A DNA stretch of 64,000 nt from Adiantum capillus-veneris (GCA_014529385.2 CM043966.1:35812739-35876738), one strand, 5' to 3'. Numbered from the stretch's first letter, positions 21,208-33,660 are shown. Notes: a model not told the origin generated them from the letters alone. Made by a program: numbers and translations.

Positions 21208-23910
21208 TCAGTAACAAGAAACACTAACATGCACAAGAAACTCAAAACAACGTGTCTCCATTTCCAAAAAGTCCTCCATTGACAGAGGATGGTGTTGTTG
21301 TTGTTCTTCTTCTCTTTGTGGAGAGCACTCCTCTGTAACAGGCACAATGTCGCCTGATTGCGAAGTGGATTGTTGAAGTCCAGCCCATTTTTCTATATCT
21401 TCATGAGACTTAACAAAGTCTAGCAGCATGGTCTCCACGCTTTTTGCCTCCTCCACACTATCAATTAAGCAGATAACTTCTTTTTTCTATTGTATTCCTT
21501 CTTGTGCAACCAAGGAGCCATCACCAAAAAAATCAACAAGCTTGCGGTCTTCAAAACAATATGTACGAATGTAGTGCTTGACCAAAGCTCTTTTTTTGGC
21601 CTCCAAATATTGCAAATCTGACATATCGTTATCTACTACTTGAAGAAGAGAACAATCAATTGGCATGGGATGTTGCTCTAATCTTCTTCTCAGGTCTTCA
21701 AATGCATTGCCTTGTCCCAAGAAGGCAATAACTGTTAGGAATTGAATTGCTCCTTTGCAAGGAGCTGATGGAAAGTGATGCAATGCACCACAACAATGGT
21801 AGCTCAGATTATCTCCCATGGCGTCAAAGGCACATTGCAATTTTGTGTGAAGTTAGTGAATCCACAAATGCAAGAAAGACAAATCCAGGATCTGTTGACC
21901 CTCCAGCAATAGCCAAGATCCCATCCAAAGCATTGTTAAATGTCTCCTCACTCCACTTCAAATTGCCTCCAACGTTTTTTGTCATATCTAAAACACATAA
22001 GCCAATAGGCACTTTATTATTGAAGTGGCGCATCAAGTAGAGATTGCCTTCCATTTGTAGGCTCACCACATAGATTGACCATGGCAAATCTCTAGGCTCA
22101 GTTTTCTCCTTTTGAAGGTGAATTGCCCATTGCATGTATTTTATTGCTCCATCTGGAAAAGCCATTTTCTTTGTTCCACGCGTCAAACTAGATCTGATCC
22201 ATTCCTCGCATAGCATTAAAATTGTTTTTATAAACAACATCATTGATGTTATACATTTTGACCACCTCCTCCCAGTCTTTACATGGTGAAGACTCATTCA
22301 AATTGTTGAAGCCTTCAAGAAGTGCATCTTGAATCAATTTGTCTTGCTTCAACTGCTTGATTCGATCATACATGTCAGTTGCATCACCATCCTTTGCACT
22401 CTTTGACAGTAAAATCTTCTCATCTCTAATCTCTTCTTGAATAGTCTTTACCTCTGATTCCTCAAGGCCACAAAGGTATCTAAATACAGTTGTTGGGGGT
22501 TTCTTATTCTCCTCTTCTAGATTTTCAATGATTTCTATCCAGCAATCATAAACTAAATCAGAGTACGTGACCATGTGTGCCTGTTTAGCAATCCAACTTG
22601 CTGCTTCACTCATTCTTGCCAATTGAAGAAAAGCCTAAAAAGAAATAGAGAAATAATTAAACTATTGAGCAAGATTTGTTAATTAAACACTATCAAAAAG
22701 ACAAAGAAAATAACTTACATCCCATCCGGCACGAGATGCATGTCCCTCTGCAATTCCACTTGCTGCCTTTGGTGGTCGTCCTGAGAAGATCCATTGACTC
22801 CATAAATGTCTCAATATTTGGCTGTAAGGTTGCTTGACATACAATGCCTGAGCCTCCTCATTTGCAATGGCAGATATAGCAGTTGCAACAAATGGAGGAG
22901 CATTCACAACAATGCGAGCCTTTCTAAATTTATACACGCTAATCAGTCTTTCAAATATCTCTTTGTTGTTTTGTTCATTGTGAAGCAAAACTTTTGCAGC
23001 ATAGATTGAATGCTGCCCATCAAGAATCCAATAATGATAATCTTTAATTTTTTGCTCCTCTACCTCTTCTACTGCCAAAGGAGTCCCCTTCTTTGATTTT
23101 GCATTTCGAACAGGCATCAAATATGCACATGCTGCAGGCTTGGTCGTACTCCGTGAAAATCCAAATAACACACTTTCAGCGTGTTTTTATCCATAATACG
23201 TGCATTATAGTGATCAGGAGCAAGCCAACAATTTTGAATAGGGATATCAAATTCCCTATATTGGAAAGGAAAATAATTTATGTACTTATTCATTCCACCT
23301 GTATCTTTTTCTTGTCCTTTCATGGCCTCAGCTTCTTAAACATCTAGATCCACAATTCTCATCTTTGACATTGAACCCTCTGTTGATGAGGATGCCAAAG
23401 ATGCCTTGTCTACATCCAAAATGGAACTAGTTCGCTTAGCTTCTACTTTCTGCACTTTTGCTTGCTTCTTTGTGGATGGTGGTCGTGAAGCTTTCACCTT
23501 TTTTCGTTGTAGTGTGGCAATGATGGAGCTTTGAAGTTGATCTGCTGTGATATTTGGATTTGATTCTGCAAACTTTCATCCTCGAGAAAACATTATCTCT
23601 TCTTTGTTTCTAGACATGTGCTCCAATGCATATGCTCCTGGAGATAGTTGAAATTCTAGATTCATTGGAACTAGAATGTCAATGCATTCCACCTCTGGAT
23701 GACTATCAACTACAGAGACAGATGCTTCCACTACTTGTCCAACATCTTCAAACAAGCTGTCATTCTCCTTTTTGGCAATAAATAGATGCACCTTATGAAA
23801 TTGTGCACCCTCTATACCATGTATGTCCAAATACCATTTCCTAAGATCATTGCAAGTATAGTCAACTGAGACAGCAACCCTTGCAACCTGTTTTTTTGGA
23901 GCCATCTTTC
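21208..23910 (-). pseudogene. ParB-like (DGQH motif) large protein gene with stops and frameshifts
   Basis: Translation would start at 23905 (MAPKKQVARVAVSVDYTC), five bases after a strong 3' splice site (TTTGTTTCAG). The chain continues through a TGA at 23576 and a TAA near 23337, then shifts frame near 23175. The next frame carries YHYWILDGQHSIYAAK (about 23035-22990), the DGQH signature seen in ParB/Srx-like and DGQHR-type domains, then PPFVATAISAIANEE. An 84-bp intron (GTAAGT donor at 22718, TTTTTAG acceptor at 22635) keeps phase. Next come RMSEAASWIAKQAH and a charged coiled-coil-like stretch (ESEVKTIQEEIRDEKILLSK). After a shift near 22200 follow IYVVSLQMEGNLYLMRHFNN and GILAIAGGSTDPGFVF, and after another shift near 21845 DRKLVDFFGDGSLVAQE. 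The last piece slightly resembles the glycine loop of amino-methyltransferases, but I see no DPPY-type motif. ParB-like domains bind or cut DNA, or act as NTP switches. The function here is unknown. Confidence 0.6.
22635..22718 (-). other. Intron in the ParB-like gene
   Basis: Reading the minus strand, the codon GAT is followed by a perfect plant donor GTAAGT. After 84 bp of T-rich DNA an acceptor TTTCTTTTTAG follows, and the frame resumes in phase 0. Small introns of this kind argue that the locus was once expressed as a eukaryotic gene. Confidence 0.7.
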
Positions 23911-24142
23911 CTGAAACAAAAAAAACAAAATGTTATTTTAACATATACTTTTTTGTAATGGATTAAGTTTGTGTGAATACAAGTTCCACCACTTGTTCAA
24001 GCTAGATCTAAGCAAGTATACATAGTGATCATTTAAGCTAGTAAACTAAGGGAAGGGAGAAGTAAGGTCCACCACTTGTCCAAGCTCAGCTCTAGACAAC
24101 ATGGAGAGATTCGAGGTCTACTAATTGTCTAATATAGGCTAA
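23911..24142 (-). repeat. 5' flank of ParB-like gene / boundary block, copy 3 (inverted)
   Basis: The stretch is the reverse complement of the boundary blocks at 9.1-9.6 and 14.9-15.3 kb. It contains TAGATCTA at 24003-24010 and runs to the 3' splice site that precedes the ParB-like start. It joins the gene to the right-hand motif array. Confidence 0.75.
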
Positions 24143-27100
24143 CTATATTGAAACATAGAGAGAAGCAAAGGTCCACCACTTGTCCAATCTAGGGTCCATT
24201 GAAACATGGAGAGAAGGATGCTCCACCATTTGTCCAAAATAGGCTCCATTGAAACATGAAGAGAAGCAAGATGCACCATGTCTTTGAGATGCTAGGCTCC
24301 ATTGAAATACCTTAAACCCATGATATTTTGTATATGTGGGGTTTAAATTCAAGGTCCACCACTTGTCCAACCTATTATCCCTAGTAGCATGAGTGGTTTG
24401 GTCTCAAGATTCACCACTTTTCCACTCTATGTCATTATATTAAGAAGATCTGGGTGTTAAGGTCCACCACTTGTCCAACCTATAAGGCTATATCTTAAAG
24501 GTATTCTTTCTCACCACTTGGAATGACCATGATAGGTTTTACATGGGGGTTGGTTCCAATTCCACCACTTGTCCAAGCTAACTCTATTGAAACATAGAGA
24601 GAAGCAAAGGTCCACCACTTGTCTAAGCTAGGGTCCATTGAAACATGGAGAGAAGGATGCTCCACCATTTGTCCAAGATAGGCTCATTGAAACATGAAGA
24701 GAAGCAAGCTGCACCATGTCTCCAAATGCTAAGATCCATTGAAATACCTTAAACCCACGATATTTTGTACATGGGGGTTTACATTCAAGGTCCACCACTT
24801 GTCCAACCTATTATCTCTAGTAGCATGAGTGGTTTGGTCTCAAGATTCACCACTTTTCCACTCTATGTCATTACGTTAAGAAGATCTGGGTGTTAAGGTC
24901 GACCACTTGTCCAACCTATAAGGGTATATCTTAAAGGGTATTCTTTCTCACCACTTGAAATGTCCATGATATGTTTTACATGGGGGTTTGGCTCCAAGGT
25001 CCACCACTTGTCCAAGCTAACTCTATTGAAACATAGAGAGAAACAAAGGTCCACCACTTGTCCAAGCTAGGCTCCATTGAAACATGGAGAGAAGGATCCT
25101 CTACCATTTGTCGAAGCTAACTCTATTGAAACATGGGGGGTTTACATTCAAGGTCCACCACTTGTCCAACCTATTAACGCTAGTAGCATGAGTGGTTTGG
25201 TCTCAAGATTCACCACTTTTTTCACTCTATGTCATTATATTAAGAATATTTGGGTGTTAAGGTCCACCACTTGTCCAACCTATAAGGCTATATCTTAAGG
25301 GTTGTTCTTTCTCACCACTTGGAGTGACCAGCATAGGTTTTACATGGGGTTTTGTTTCAAGGTCCACCACTTTTCCAAGCTAACTCTATTGAAACATAGA
25401 GAGAATCAAAGGTCCACCACTTGTCCAAGCTAGGGTCCATTGAAACATGGAGAGAAGGATGCTCCACCATTTGTCTAAGATACGCTCCATTGAAACATGA
25501 AGAGAACAAGCTACACCATGTCTCCAAGATGCTAGGCTCCATTGAAATACCTCAAACCCATGATATTTTGAACATGGGGGGTTTACATTCAAGGTCCACC
25601 ACTTGTCCAACCTATTATCTCTAGTAGCATGAGTGGTTTGGTCTCAAGATTCACCATTTTTCACTCTATGTCATTCTATTAAGAATATCTGGGTGCTAAG
25701 GTCCACCACTTGTCCAACCTATAAGGCTATATCTTAAACTTTATTCTTTCTCACCACTTGGAGTTACCAAGAGGTTTTACATGGGAGTTTGGTTCCAAGG
25801 CCCACCACTTGTCCAAGCTAACTCTATTGAAACATAGAGAGAAGCAAAGGTCCACCACTTGTCCAAGCTAGGCTCCATTGAAACATGGAGAGAAGGATGC
25901 TCCACCATTTGTCCAAGATAGGCTCCATTGAAACATGAAGGGAAGCAATCTGCACCATGTCTCCAAGATGCTAGGCTCCATTGAAATACCTTAAACCCAT
26001 GATATTTCGTACATGGGGGTTTACATTCAAGGTCCACCACTTGTCCAACCTATTATCTTAGTAGCATGAGTGGTTTGGTCTCAAGATTTACCACTTTTCC
26101 ACTCTATGTCGTTATATTATGAAGATCTAGGTTTTAAGGTCGACCACTTGTCCAACCTATAAGGCTAGATCTTAAAGGGTATTATTTCTCACCACTTGGA
26201 ATGACCATGATATGTTTTACATGGGGGTTTGGTTTCAAGGTCCACCACTTGTCCAAGCTAACTCTATGGAAACATAGAGAGAAGCAAAGGTCCACCACTT
26301 GTCCAAGCTAGGCTCCACTGAGACATTTAGAGAAGGATGATCCCCCATTGTGGAAGATAGGCTTCATTGAAACATGAAAAGAAGCAAGTTGCACCATGTC
26401 TCCAAGATTCTAGGATCCATTGAAATACCTTAAACCCACGATATTGTTACATGTGGGGTTTAACGTCAAGGCCAGTCACTTTTCCAAGCTATTATCCCTA
26501 GTAGCATGAGTGGTTTGGTCTCAAGATTCACCACTTTTCCACTCTATGTCATTATAAAAGAAGATCTAGGTGTTAAGGTCGACCACTTGTCCAACCTATA
26601 AGGTATATCTAAAGGGTATTCTTTCTCACCACTTGAAATGTCCATGATATGTTTTACATAGGGGTTTGGTTCCAAGGTCCACCCTTATCCAAGCTAACTT
26701 TATTCTTCTCATAGAGAGAAGCAAAAGGTCCACCACTTGTCCAAGCTAGGCTCCATTGAAACATGGAGAGAAGGATGCTCCACCATTTGTCGAAGCTAAC
26801 TCTATTGAAACATGGAAGGTTTACATTCAAGGTCCACCAGTTGTCCAACCTATTAACGCTAGTAGCATGAGTGGTTTTGGTCTCAAGATTCACCACTTTT
26901 TCACTCTGTGTCATTATATTAAGAATATTGGGTATTAAGGTCCACCACTTGTCCAACCTATAAGACTATATCTTAATGGTTATTCTTTCTGACCACTTGG
27001 AGTGACCATGAAAGGTTTTACATGGGGGTTTGGTTCCAAGGTCCACCACTTGTCCAAGCTAACTCTATTGAAACATAGAGAGAAGCAAAGGTCCACCACT

Positions 27101-30100
27101 TGTCTAAGCTAGGGTCTATTGAAACATGGAGAGAAGGATGCTCCACCATTTGTCCAAGATAGACTCCATTGAAACATGAAGAGAAGCAAGCTGCACCATA
27201 TCTCCAAGATGCTAGCCTCCATCGAAATACCTTAAACCCACGTTATTTTGTACATGGGGAGTTTACATTCAAGATCAACAATTGCCCAACCTATTATCGC
27301 TAGTAGCATGAGTGGTTTTGCTCTCAAGATTCACCACTTTTCCACTCTCTGTCATTATATTAAGAATATTTGGGTGTTAAGGTCCACCACTTGTCCAACC
27401 TATAAGACTATATTTAATGGTTATTCTTTCTCACCCCTTGAAAGACTATATCTTAATGGTTATCCCTAGCTATTATTGCTAGTAGCCTGAGTGGTTTGGT
27501 CTCAAGATTCACCACTTTTATTAAGAATATGTGGGTGTTAAGGTCCACCACTTGTCCCACCTATAAGGCTACATCTTAAAGGTTATTCTTTCTTACTACT
27601 TGGAGTGACCATGATAGGTTTTACATGGGGGTTTGGTTCCAAGGTCCACCACTTGTCCAAGCTAACTCTATTGAAACATAGAGAGAAGCAAAGGTCCACC
27701 CCTTGTCTAAGCTAGGGTCCATTGAAACATGGAGAGAAGGATGCTCCACCATTTGTCCAAGGTAGGCTCCATTGAAACATGAGGAGAATCAAGGTGCACC
27801 ATGTCTCCAAGATGCTAGGCTCCATCGAAAAACATTAAACCCACGATATGTCGTAGATGAGGGGTTTACATTCAAGGTCCAACACTTGTCCAAGCTATTA
27901 TTGGTAGTAGCCTGAGTGGTTTGGTCTCAAGATTCACCACTTTTCCACTCTATGTCATTATATTAAGAATATGCGCGTGTTAAGGTCCACCACTTGTCCA
28001 ACCTATAAGGCTACATCTTAAAGGTTATTCTTTATTACCACTTGGAGTGACCATGATAGGTTTTACATGGGGGTTTGGTTCCAAGGTCCACCACTTGTCC
28101 AAGCTAACTCTATTGAAACATAGAGAGAAACAAAGGTCCACCACTTGTCCAAGCTAGGGTCCATTGAACCATGGAGAGAAGGATGCTCCACCATTTGTCC
28201 AAGATAGGCTCCATTGAAACATGATGAGAAGCAAGCTACACCATGTCTCCAAGATGCTAGGCTCCATCGAAATACATTAAACCCACGATATTTCGTAGAT
28301 GAGGGGTTTACATTCAAGGTCCACCGCTTGTCCAAGCTATTATTGCTAGTAGCCTGAGTGGTTTGGTCTCAAGATTCACCACTTTTATTAAGAATATGTG
28401 GGTGTTAAGGTCCACCACTTGTCCCACCTATAAGGCTACATCTTAAAGGTTATTCTTTCTTACTACTTGGAGTGACCATGATAGGTTTTACATGGGGGTT
28501 TGGTTCCAAGGTCCACCACTTGTCCAAGCTAACTCTATTGAAACATAGAGAGAGCAAAGTCCACCCTTGTCTAAGCTAGGGTCCATTGAAACATGGAGAG
28601 AAGGATGCTCCACCATTTGTCCAAGGTAGGCTCCCTTGAAACATGAGGAGAATCAAGGTGCACCATGTCTCCAAGATGCTAGGTTCCATCGAAAAACATT
28701 AAACCCACGATATGTCGTAGATGAGGGGTGTACATTCAAGGTCCAACACTTGTCCAAGCTATTATTGGTAGTAGCCTGAGTGGTTTGGTCTCAAGATTCA
28801 CCACTTTTCCACTCTATGTCATTATATTAAGAATATGCGCGTGTTAAAGTCCACCACTTGTCCAACCTATAAGGCTACATCTTAAAGGTTATTCTTTATT
28901 ACCACTTGGAGTGACCATTATAGGTTTTACATGGGGGTTTGGTTCCAAGGTCCACCACTTGTCCAAGCTAACTCTATTGAAACATAGAGAGAAACAAAGG
29001 TCCACCACTTGTCCAAGCTAGTGTCCATTGAACCATGGAGAGAAGGATGCTCCACCATTTGTCCAAGATAGGCTCCATTGAAACATGACGAGAAGCAAGC
29101 TGCACCATGTCTCCAAGATGCTAGGCTCCATCGAAATACATTAAACCCACGATATTTCGTAGATGAGGGGTTTACATTCAAGGTCCACCACCTGTCCAAG
29201 CTATTATTGCTAGTAGCCTGAGTGGTTTGGTCTCAAGATTCACCACTTTTATTAAGAATATGTGGGTGTTAAGGTCCACCACTTGTCCAACCTATAAGGC
29301 TACATCTTAAAGGTTATTCTTTCTTACTACTTGGAGTGACCATGATAGGTTTTACATGGGGGTTTGGTTCCAAGGTCCACCACTTGTCCAAGCTAACTCT
29401 ATTGAAACATAGAGAGAAGCAAAGGTCCACCCCTTGTCTAAGCTAGGGTCCATTGAAACATGGAGAGAAGGATGCTCCACCATTTGTCCAAGGTAGGCTC
29501 CATTGAAACATGAGGAGAAGCAAGGTGCACCATGTCTCCAAGATGCTAGGCTCCATCGAAAAACATTAAACCCATGATATGTAGTAGATGAGGGGTGTAC
29601 ATTCAAGGTCCACCACTTGTCCAAGCTATTATTGCTAGTAGCCTGAGTGGTTTGGTCTCAAGATTCACCACTTTTCCACTCTATGTCATTATATTAAGAA
29701 GATGCGCGTGTTAAGGTCCACCACTTGTCCAACCTATAAGGCTACATCTTAACGGTTATTCTTTATTACCACTTGGAGTGACCATGATAGGTTTTACATG
29801 GGGGTTTGGTTCCAAGGTCCACCACTTGTCCAAGCTAACTCTATTGAAACATAGAGAGAAACAAAGGTCCACCACTTGTCCAAGCTATGGTCCATTGAAA
29901 CATGGAGAGAAGGATGCTCCACCATTTGTCCAAGATAGGATCCATTGAAACATGATGAGAAGCAAGCTGCACCATGTCTCCAAGATGCTAGGCTCCATCG
30001 AAATACATTAAACCCACGATATTTCGTAGATGAGGGGTTTACATTCAAGGTCCACCACTTGTCCAAGCTATTATTGCTAGTAGCCTGAGTGGTTTGGTCT

Positions 30101-31620
30101 CAAGATTCACCACTTTTATTAAGAATATGTGGGTGTTAAGGTCCACCACTTGTCCAACCTATAAGGCTACATCTTAAAGGTTATTCTTTCTTACTACTTG
30201 GAGTGACCATGATAGGTTTTACATGGGGGTTTGGTTCCAAGGTCCACCACTTGTCCAAGCTAACTCTAATGAAACATAGAGAGAAGCAAAGGTCCACCCC
30301 TTGTCTAAGCTAGGGTCCATTGAAACATGGAGAGAAGTATGCTCCACCATTTGTCCAAGGTAGGCTCCATTGAAACATGAGGAGAAGCAAGGTGCACCAT
30401 GTCTCCAAGATGCTAGGCTCCATTGAAAAACATTAAACCCACGATATGTCGTAGATGAGGGGTTTACATTCAAGGTCCACCACGTGTCCAAGCGATTATT
30501 GCTAGTAGCTTGAGTGGTTTGGTCTCAAGATTCACCATTTTTCCACTCTATGTCATTATATTAAGAATATGCGCGTGTTAAGGTCCACCACTTGTCCAAC
30601 CTATAAGGCTACATCTTAAAGGTTATTCTTTATTACCACTTGGAGTGACCATGATAGGTTTTACATGGGGCTTTGGTTCCAAGGTCCACCACTTGTCCAA
30701 GCTAACTCTATTGAATCATAGAGAGAAGCAAAGGTCCACCACTTGTCTAAGCTAGGGTCCATTGAAACATGGAGAGAAGGATGCTCCACCATTTGTCGAA
30801 GCTAACTCTATTGAAACATGGGGGGTTTACGTTCAAGGTCCACCACTTGTCCAAGCTATTAGTGCTAGTAGCATGAGTGGTTTTGTCTCAAGATTCACCA
30901 CTTTTTCACTCTATGTCATTATATTAAGAATATTAGGGTGTTAAGGTCCACCACTTGTCCAACCTATAAGGCTATATCTTAAAGGTTATTCTTTCTCACC
31001 ACTTGGAGTGACCATGATAGGTTTTAAATGGGGGTTTGGTTCCAAGGTCCACCACTTGTCCAAGCTAACTCTATTGAATAATAGAGAGAAGCAAAGGTCC
31101 ACCACTTGTCCAAGGTAGGGTCCATTGAAACATGCAGAGAAGGATGCTCCACCATTTGTCCAAGATAGGCTCCATTGAAACATGAAGAGAAGCAAGATGC
31201 ACGATGTCTCCAAGATGCTAGGCTCCATCGAAATACCTTAAACCCACGATATTTCGTAGATGGGGGGTTTACTTTCAAGGTCCACCACTTGTCCAAGCTA
31301 TTATCGCTAGTAGCATGGTTTGGTCTCAAGATTCACCAGTTTTCCACTCTATGTCATTATATGAAGAATATCTGGGTGTTAAGGTCCACCACTTGTCCAA
31401 CCTATAAGGCTATATTCTAAATGATATTTTTTTTGACCACTTGGAATGTGCATGATATGTTTTACATGGGGTTTTGTTCCAAGATCCACCACTTGTCCAA
31501 GCTAGATCTATTACATATATATTATACATACAATATTCAACTAGATTCCCTACCTATCATGTCCAGTAGCATGGATGCTCTAGCTTGAAGGTCCACCACT
31601 TGTCCAACCTATACTCTCTT
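24143..31620 (-). repeat. Right motif array, higher-order repeat in minus orientation
   Basis: The array repeats GGTCCACCACTTGTCCAA with the same ordered landmarks as the left array, reverse-complemented: AACTCTATTGAAACATAGAG, CCATTGAAACATGGAGAGAA, CTCCACCATTTGTCCAAGAT, CACCATGTCTCCAAGATGCT, CTAGTAGCATGAGTGGTTTG and CAACCTATAAGGCTA. The unit is about 430-450 bp. It is more regular than the left array, which suggests more recent amplification. Confidence 0.92.
27600..30680 (-). repeat. Recently amplified dimeric higher-order repeat (about 867 bp)
   Basis: The landmark TTTTACATGGGGGTTTGGTT recurs at about 27615, 28057, 28492, 28921, 29346, 29788, 30213 and 30655 (the last with one change). Spacings alternate between about 442 and 425-435 bp. 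Odd and even units differ consistently: odd units have CGTAGATGAGGGG(T/G)TTACA with AAAACATTAAACCCA and CCCCTTGTCTAAGCTAGGG, even units have AATACATTAAACCCACGATA. The repeating block is therefore a dimer of about 867 bp, present about 3.5 times. Confidence 0.8.
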
Positions 31621-32100
31621 ATGTAAGGGAGATCTCGCTATAAATTCAAAACCTTCCCGCCTAAATTTAAAATATCCCTCCCAAATCTTAAATATCCCGC
31701 CTAAATTTTAAACTATCCCGCCCAAATTTTAAAATTCAAACTTTTTTATAAAAATTTAAATTTTACTACTTAAATTTAAAATATTCCACGCGAAATTGAT
31801 TTTAAATTCAACTTTACCACAAAAAGATATCATTATACCACCTAAATTCAAATATGCAAACCTCAAATCATTATATTGTACATAAATTCAAACAAATTCA
31901 AATTAACAAGCCTAAACTGATATTAGTTTGCATAGATATGAATTTATCACACCTAAATTATGTCACCATGTTAGAGAGAGTGGTTAGAGAATTTGAACAA
32001 GGTCCACCACTTGTCCAACCTAGATACCAAGAAGGATTGAGTGTACAAGGTATTGTTTGGAGGTTCTTATAGTCCACTGGTCTCAAGGTCCACCACTTGT
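31621..32100. repeat. Short AT-rich minisatellite (about 22-bp unit) and array edge
   Basis: From about 31655 to 31760 a unit like CCCGCCTAAATTTTAAAATAT is repeated about five times. Two isolated copies of the 18-nt motif follow near 31999 and 32081, after which the array stops. Confidence 0.7.
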
Positions 32101-32479
32101 GGTAAGGGTCACCAAAAAGTGTATATATTCATCCAAAGAAATACACGTATTTTTGGTCTACATGTCCTAGTTTAAACCATTTATGTCCATTAGGTGTATC
32201 ACTAAACAACACTACTATTTTTGAGAAACAGAAGTTACAATCATATCTACAAATGGATTAGAGGAAAATCAGCTCAGCATACATCCAGAACTCGCTACAA
32301 GAATCGACTTTAACAGATCACGCAAGTAAGTCTTCCATTCAATTTTACTAGTATTACAATGTGTTAGTTATTTGTGATATTTATGTATGTATATATACTA
32401 TGTGTGCATATCGTAATTAAGTGTAATTGTGTATCTGCATTATGTATGAGTATTACAATGAAATAACACAAATATACAT

Positions 32480-32549
32480 ACATACACATAGATAACACAG
32501 ACGCACACATACATGTTTTTTAGATAGATAGCAAGATAGCAAGATACAG

Positions 32550-32581
<32 letters not shown>

Positions 32582-33000
32582 ATAAATACCTGTTTTTTAG
32601 AGAGAGGAGAGAGAAAGATAACAGATTTCACTGTGTTTATGTATGTGGAAGAGAGGAAGACGATGTATGGGAATATGTGCACGTATTTTCAAGAGAGAGA
32701 CAACAAGATAACAGATTTCATTGTGGTTATGTATGTGGAAGTGAGGAAGACGATGTGTGGGAATATGTGCATGTATTTTCAAGAGAGAGACAGCAAGATA
32801 ACAGATTTCACTGTGGTTATGTATGTGGAAGAGAGGAAGACGATGTGTGGGAATATGTGTATGTGTGCGGGGATACTTTTAAACTATGTATCTCTGTCTT
32901 TTGACGAGAGAGAGTGTGTGTGCAAGAAGAGTTACAGAGAACCATCTTCTCTATATGGAGAAAGACAGAGAGTGAGAGAGAGAGAAATACCTATTTTTTC
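32480..33000 (+). repeat. 90-bp minisatellite with flanking GATA/GA microsatellites
   Basis: A 90-bp unit starting GTATGTGGAAG(A/T)GAGGAAGA is present three times (32641, 32731, 32821), flanked by GATA and GAGA runs (32520-32625, 32905-32990). As 90 is a multiple of three, the repeat reads as a 30-residue protein repeat in one + frame (YVEERKTM...YFQERD). I see no start, splice or family evidence for a real protein. Confidence 0.8.
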
Positions 33001-33440
33001 TCTATTCGTGAGGTGTGCAATGTCTCCTGAGAAGACTGCCCGATCCTGCCCTTCTGGAAAGCGTTGTGTACGCTGCTGTTTCTTTATCTTGTGCGCGAAC
33101 TTTCAATCCTGTGCACTCCACCTGTGTGTTGTGTACGATGCCGAGCTTGCTCCTCTACGCGCGCGTATACTCCAACTGTGTGCGATCCGTGTGCGCTTTC
33201 TGTGTGTTTGCTGCTCGCCTCCTTTCTCTGTGTGCGTTTCTCGTGCGCTCTCTGTGTGCCTAATCTTGATAGGGTTTATTAGAATGCCACGTATGCTACA
33301 AGTCCATGTTTTATCATAGGATTAAAAAAAACAAAAGCAATATAAAAAATTAACCAATTCACACGGCCAAAATTAAAGAAATCATGGTTGAAAATATGAA
33401 AAACATGCGTAACTCTATACTAGGAATTCACTTTTAAAAA
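33001..33440. other. Non-coding, T/G-rich
   Basis: The stretch holds low-complexity GTGTGCG/TGTGTGC-rich DNA (33060-33260), then an AT-rich spacer. No gene is seen. Confidence 0.5.
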
Positions 33441-33660
33441 AAAAATCTTTGGGCGCTGCCCCTAGCCCCGTGGGGGCGCTGCCCCTTGACCCCACCCAGA
33501 ACAATATCCCAAAATCAACCTCCCAAGCCCCGCCATCGAGAGCGCTATATTCCACATCCCCATCAAGAGCGCTACCCCCAAACCTCACGTGGAAGCGCTG
33601 CCTTGTCACCCCATTGTGGCATTGCCCTAAGACCCCGCATCTGGAGTGCTAAATGGGAAC
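33441..33660. repeat. GC-rich GGCGCTGCCCC minisatellite-like stretch
   Basis: Several imperfect units of the form GCGCTGCCCCT...GACCCC, AGCGCTA...CCCCA and AAGCGCTGCC occur every 25-40 bp. Base composition differs sharply from the AT-rich DNA on both sides. Confidence 0.6.

Noticed and set aside
21487-21560. DNA methyltransferase domain at the end of the ParB-like protein
   Set aside because: Only the DFFGDGSL-type loop is suggestive. No DPPY-type catalytic motif was found, so I do not claim it.
16036-23910. One giant gene joining ParB-like, SET and FCP1-like exons
   Set aside because: The SET exon ends in a stop codon with no usable donor before it, so separate genes on one strand are more likely.
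24143-31620. CRISPR array (regular short repeats)
   Set aside because: The spacing is irregular, the spacers are themselves repeated and no Cas genes exist. This is eukaryotic satellite-like DNA.
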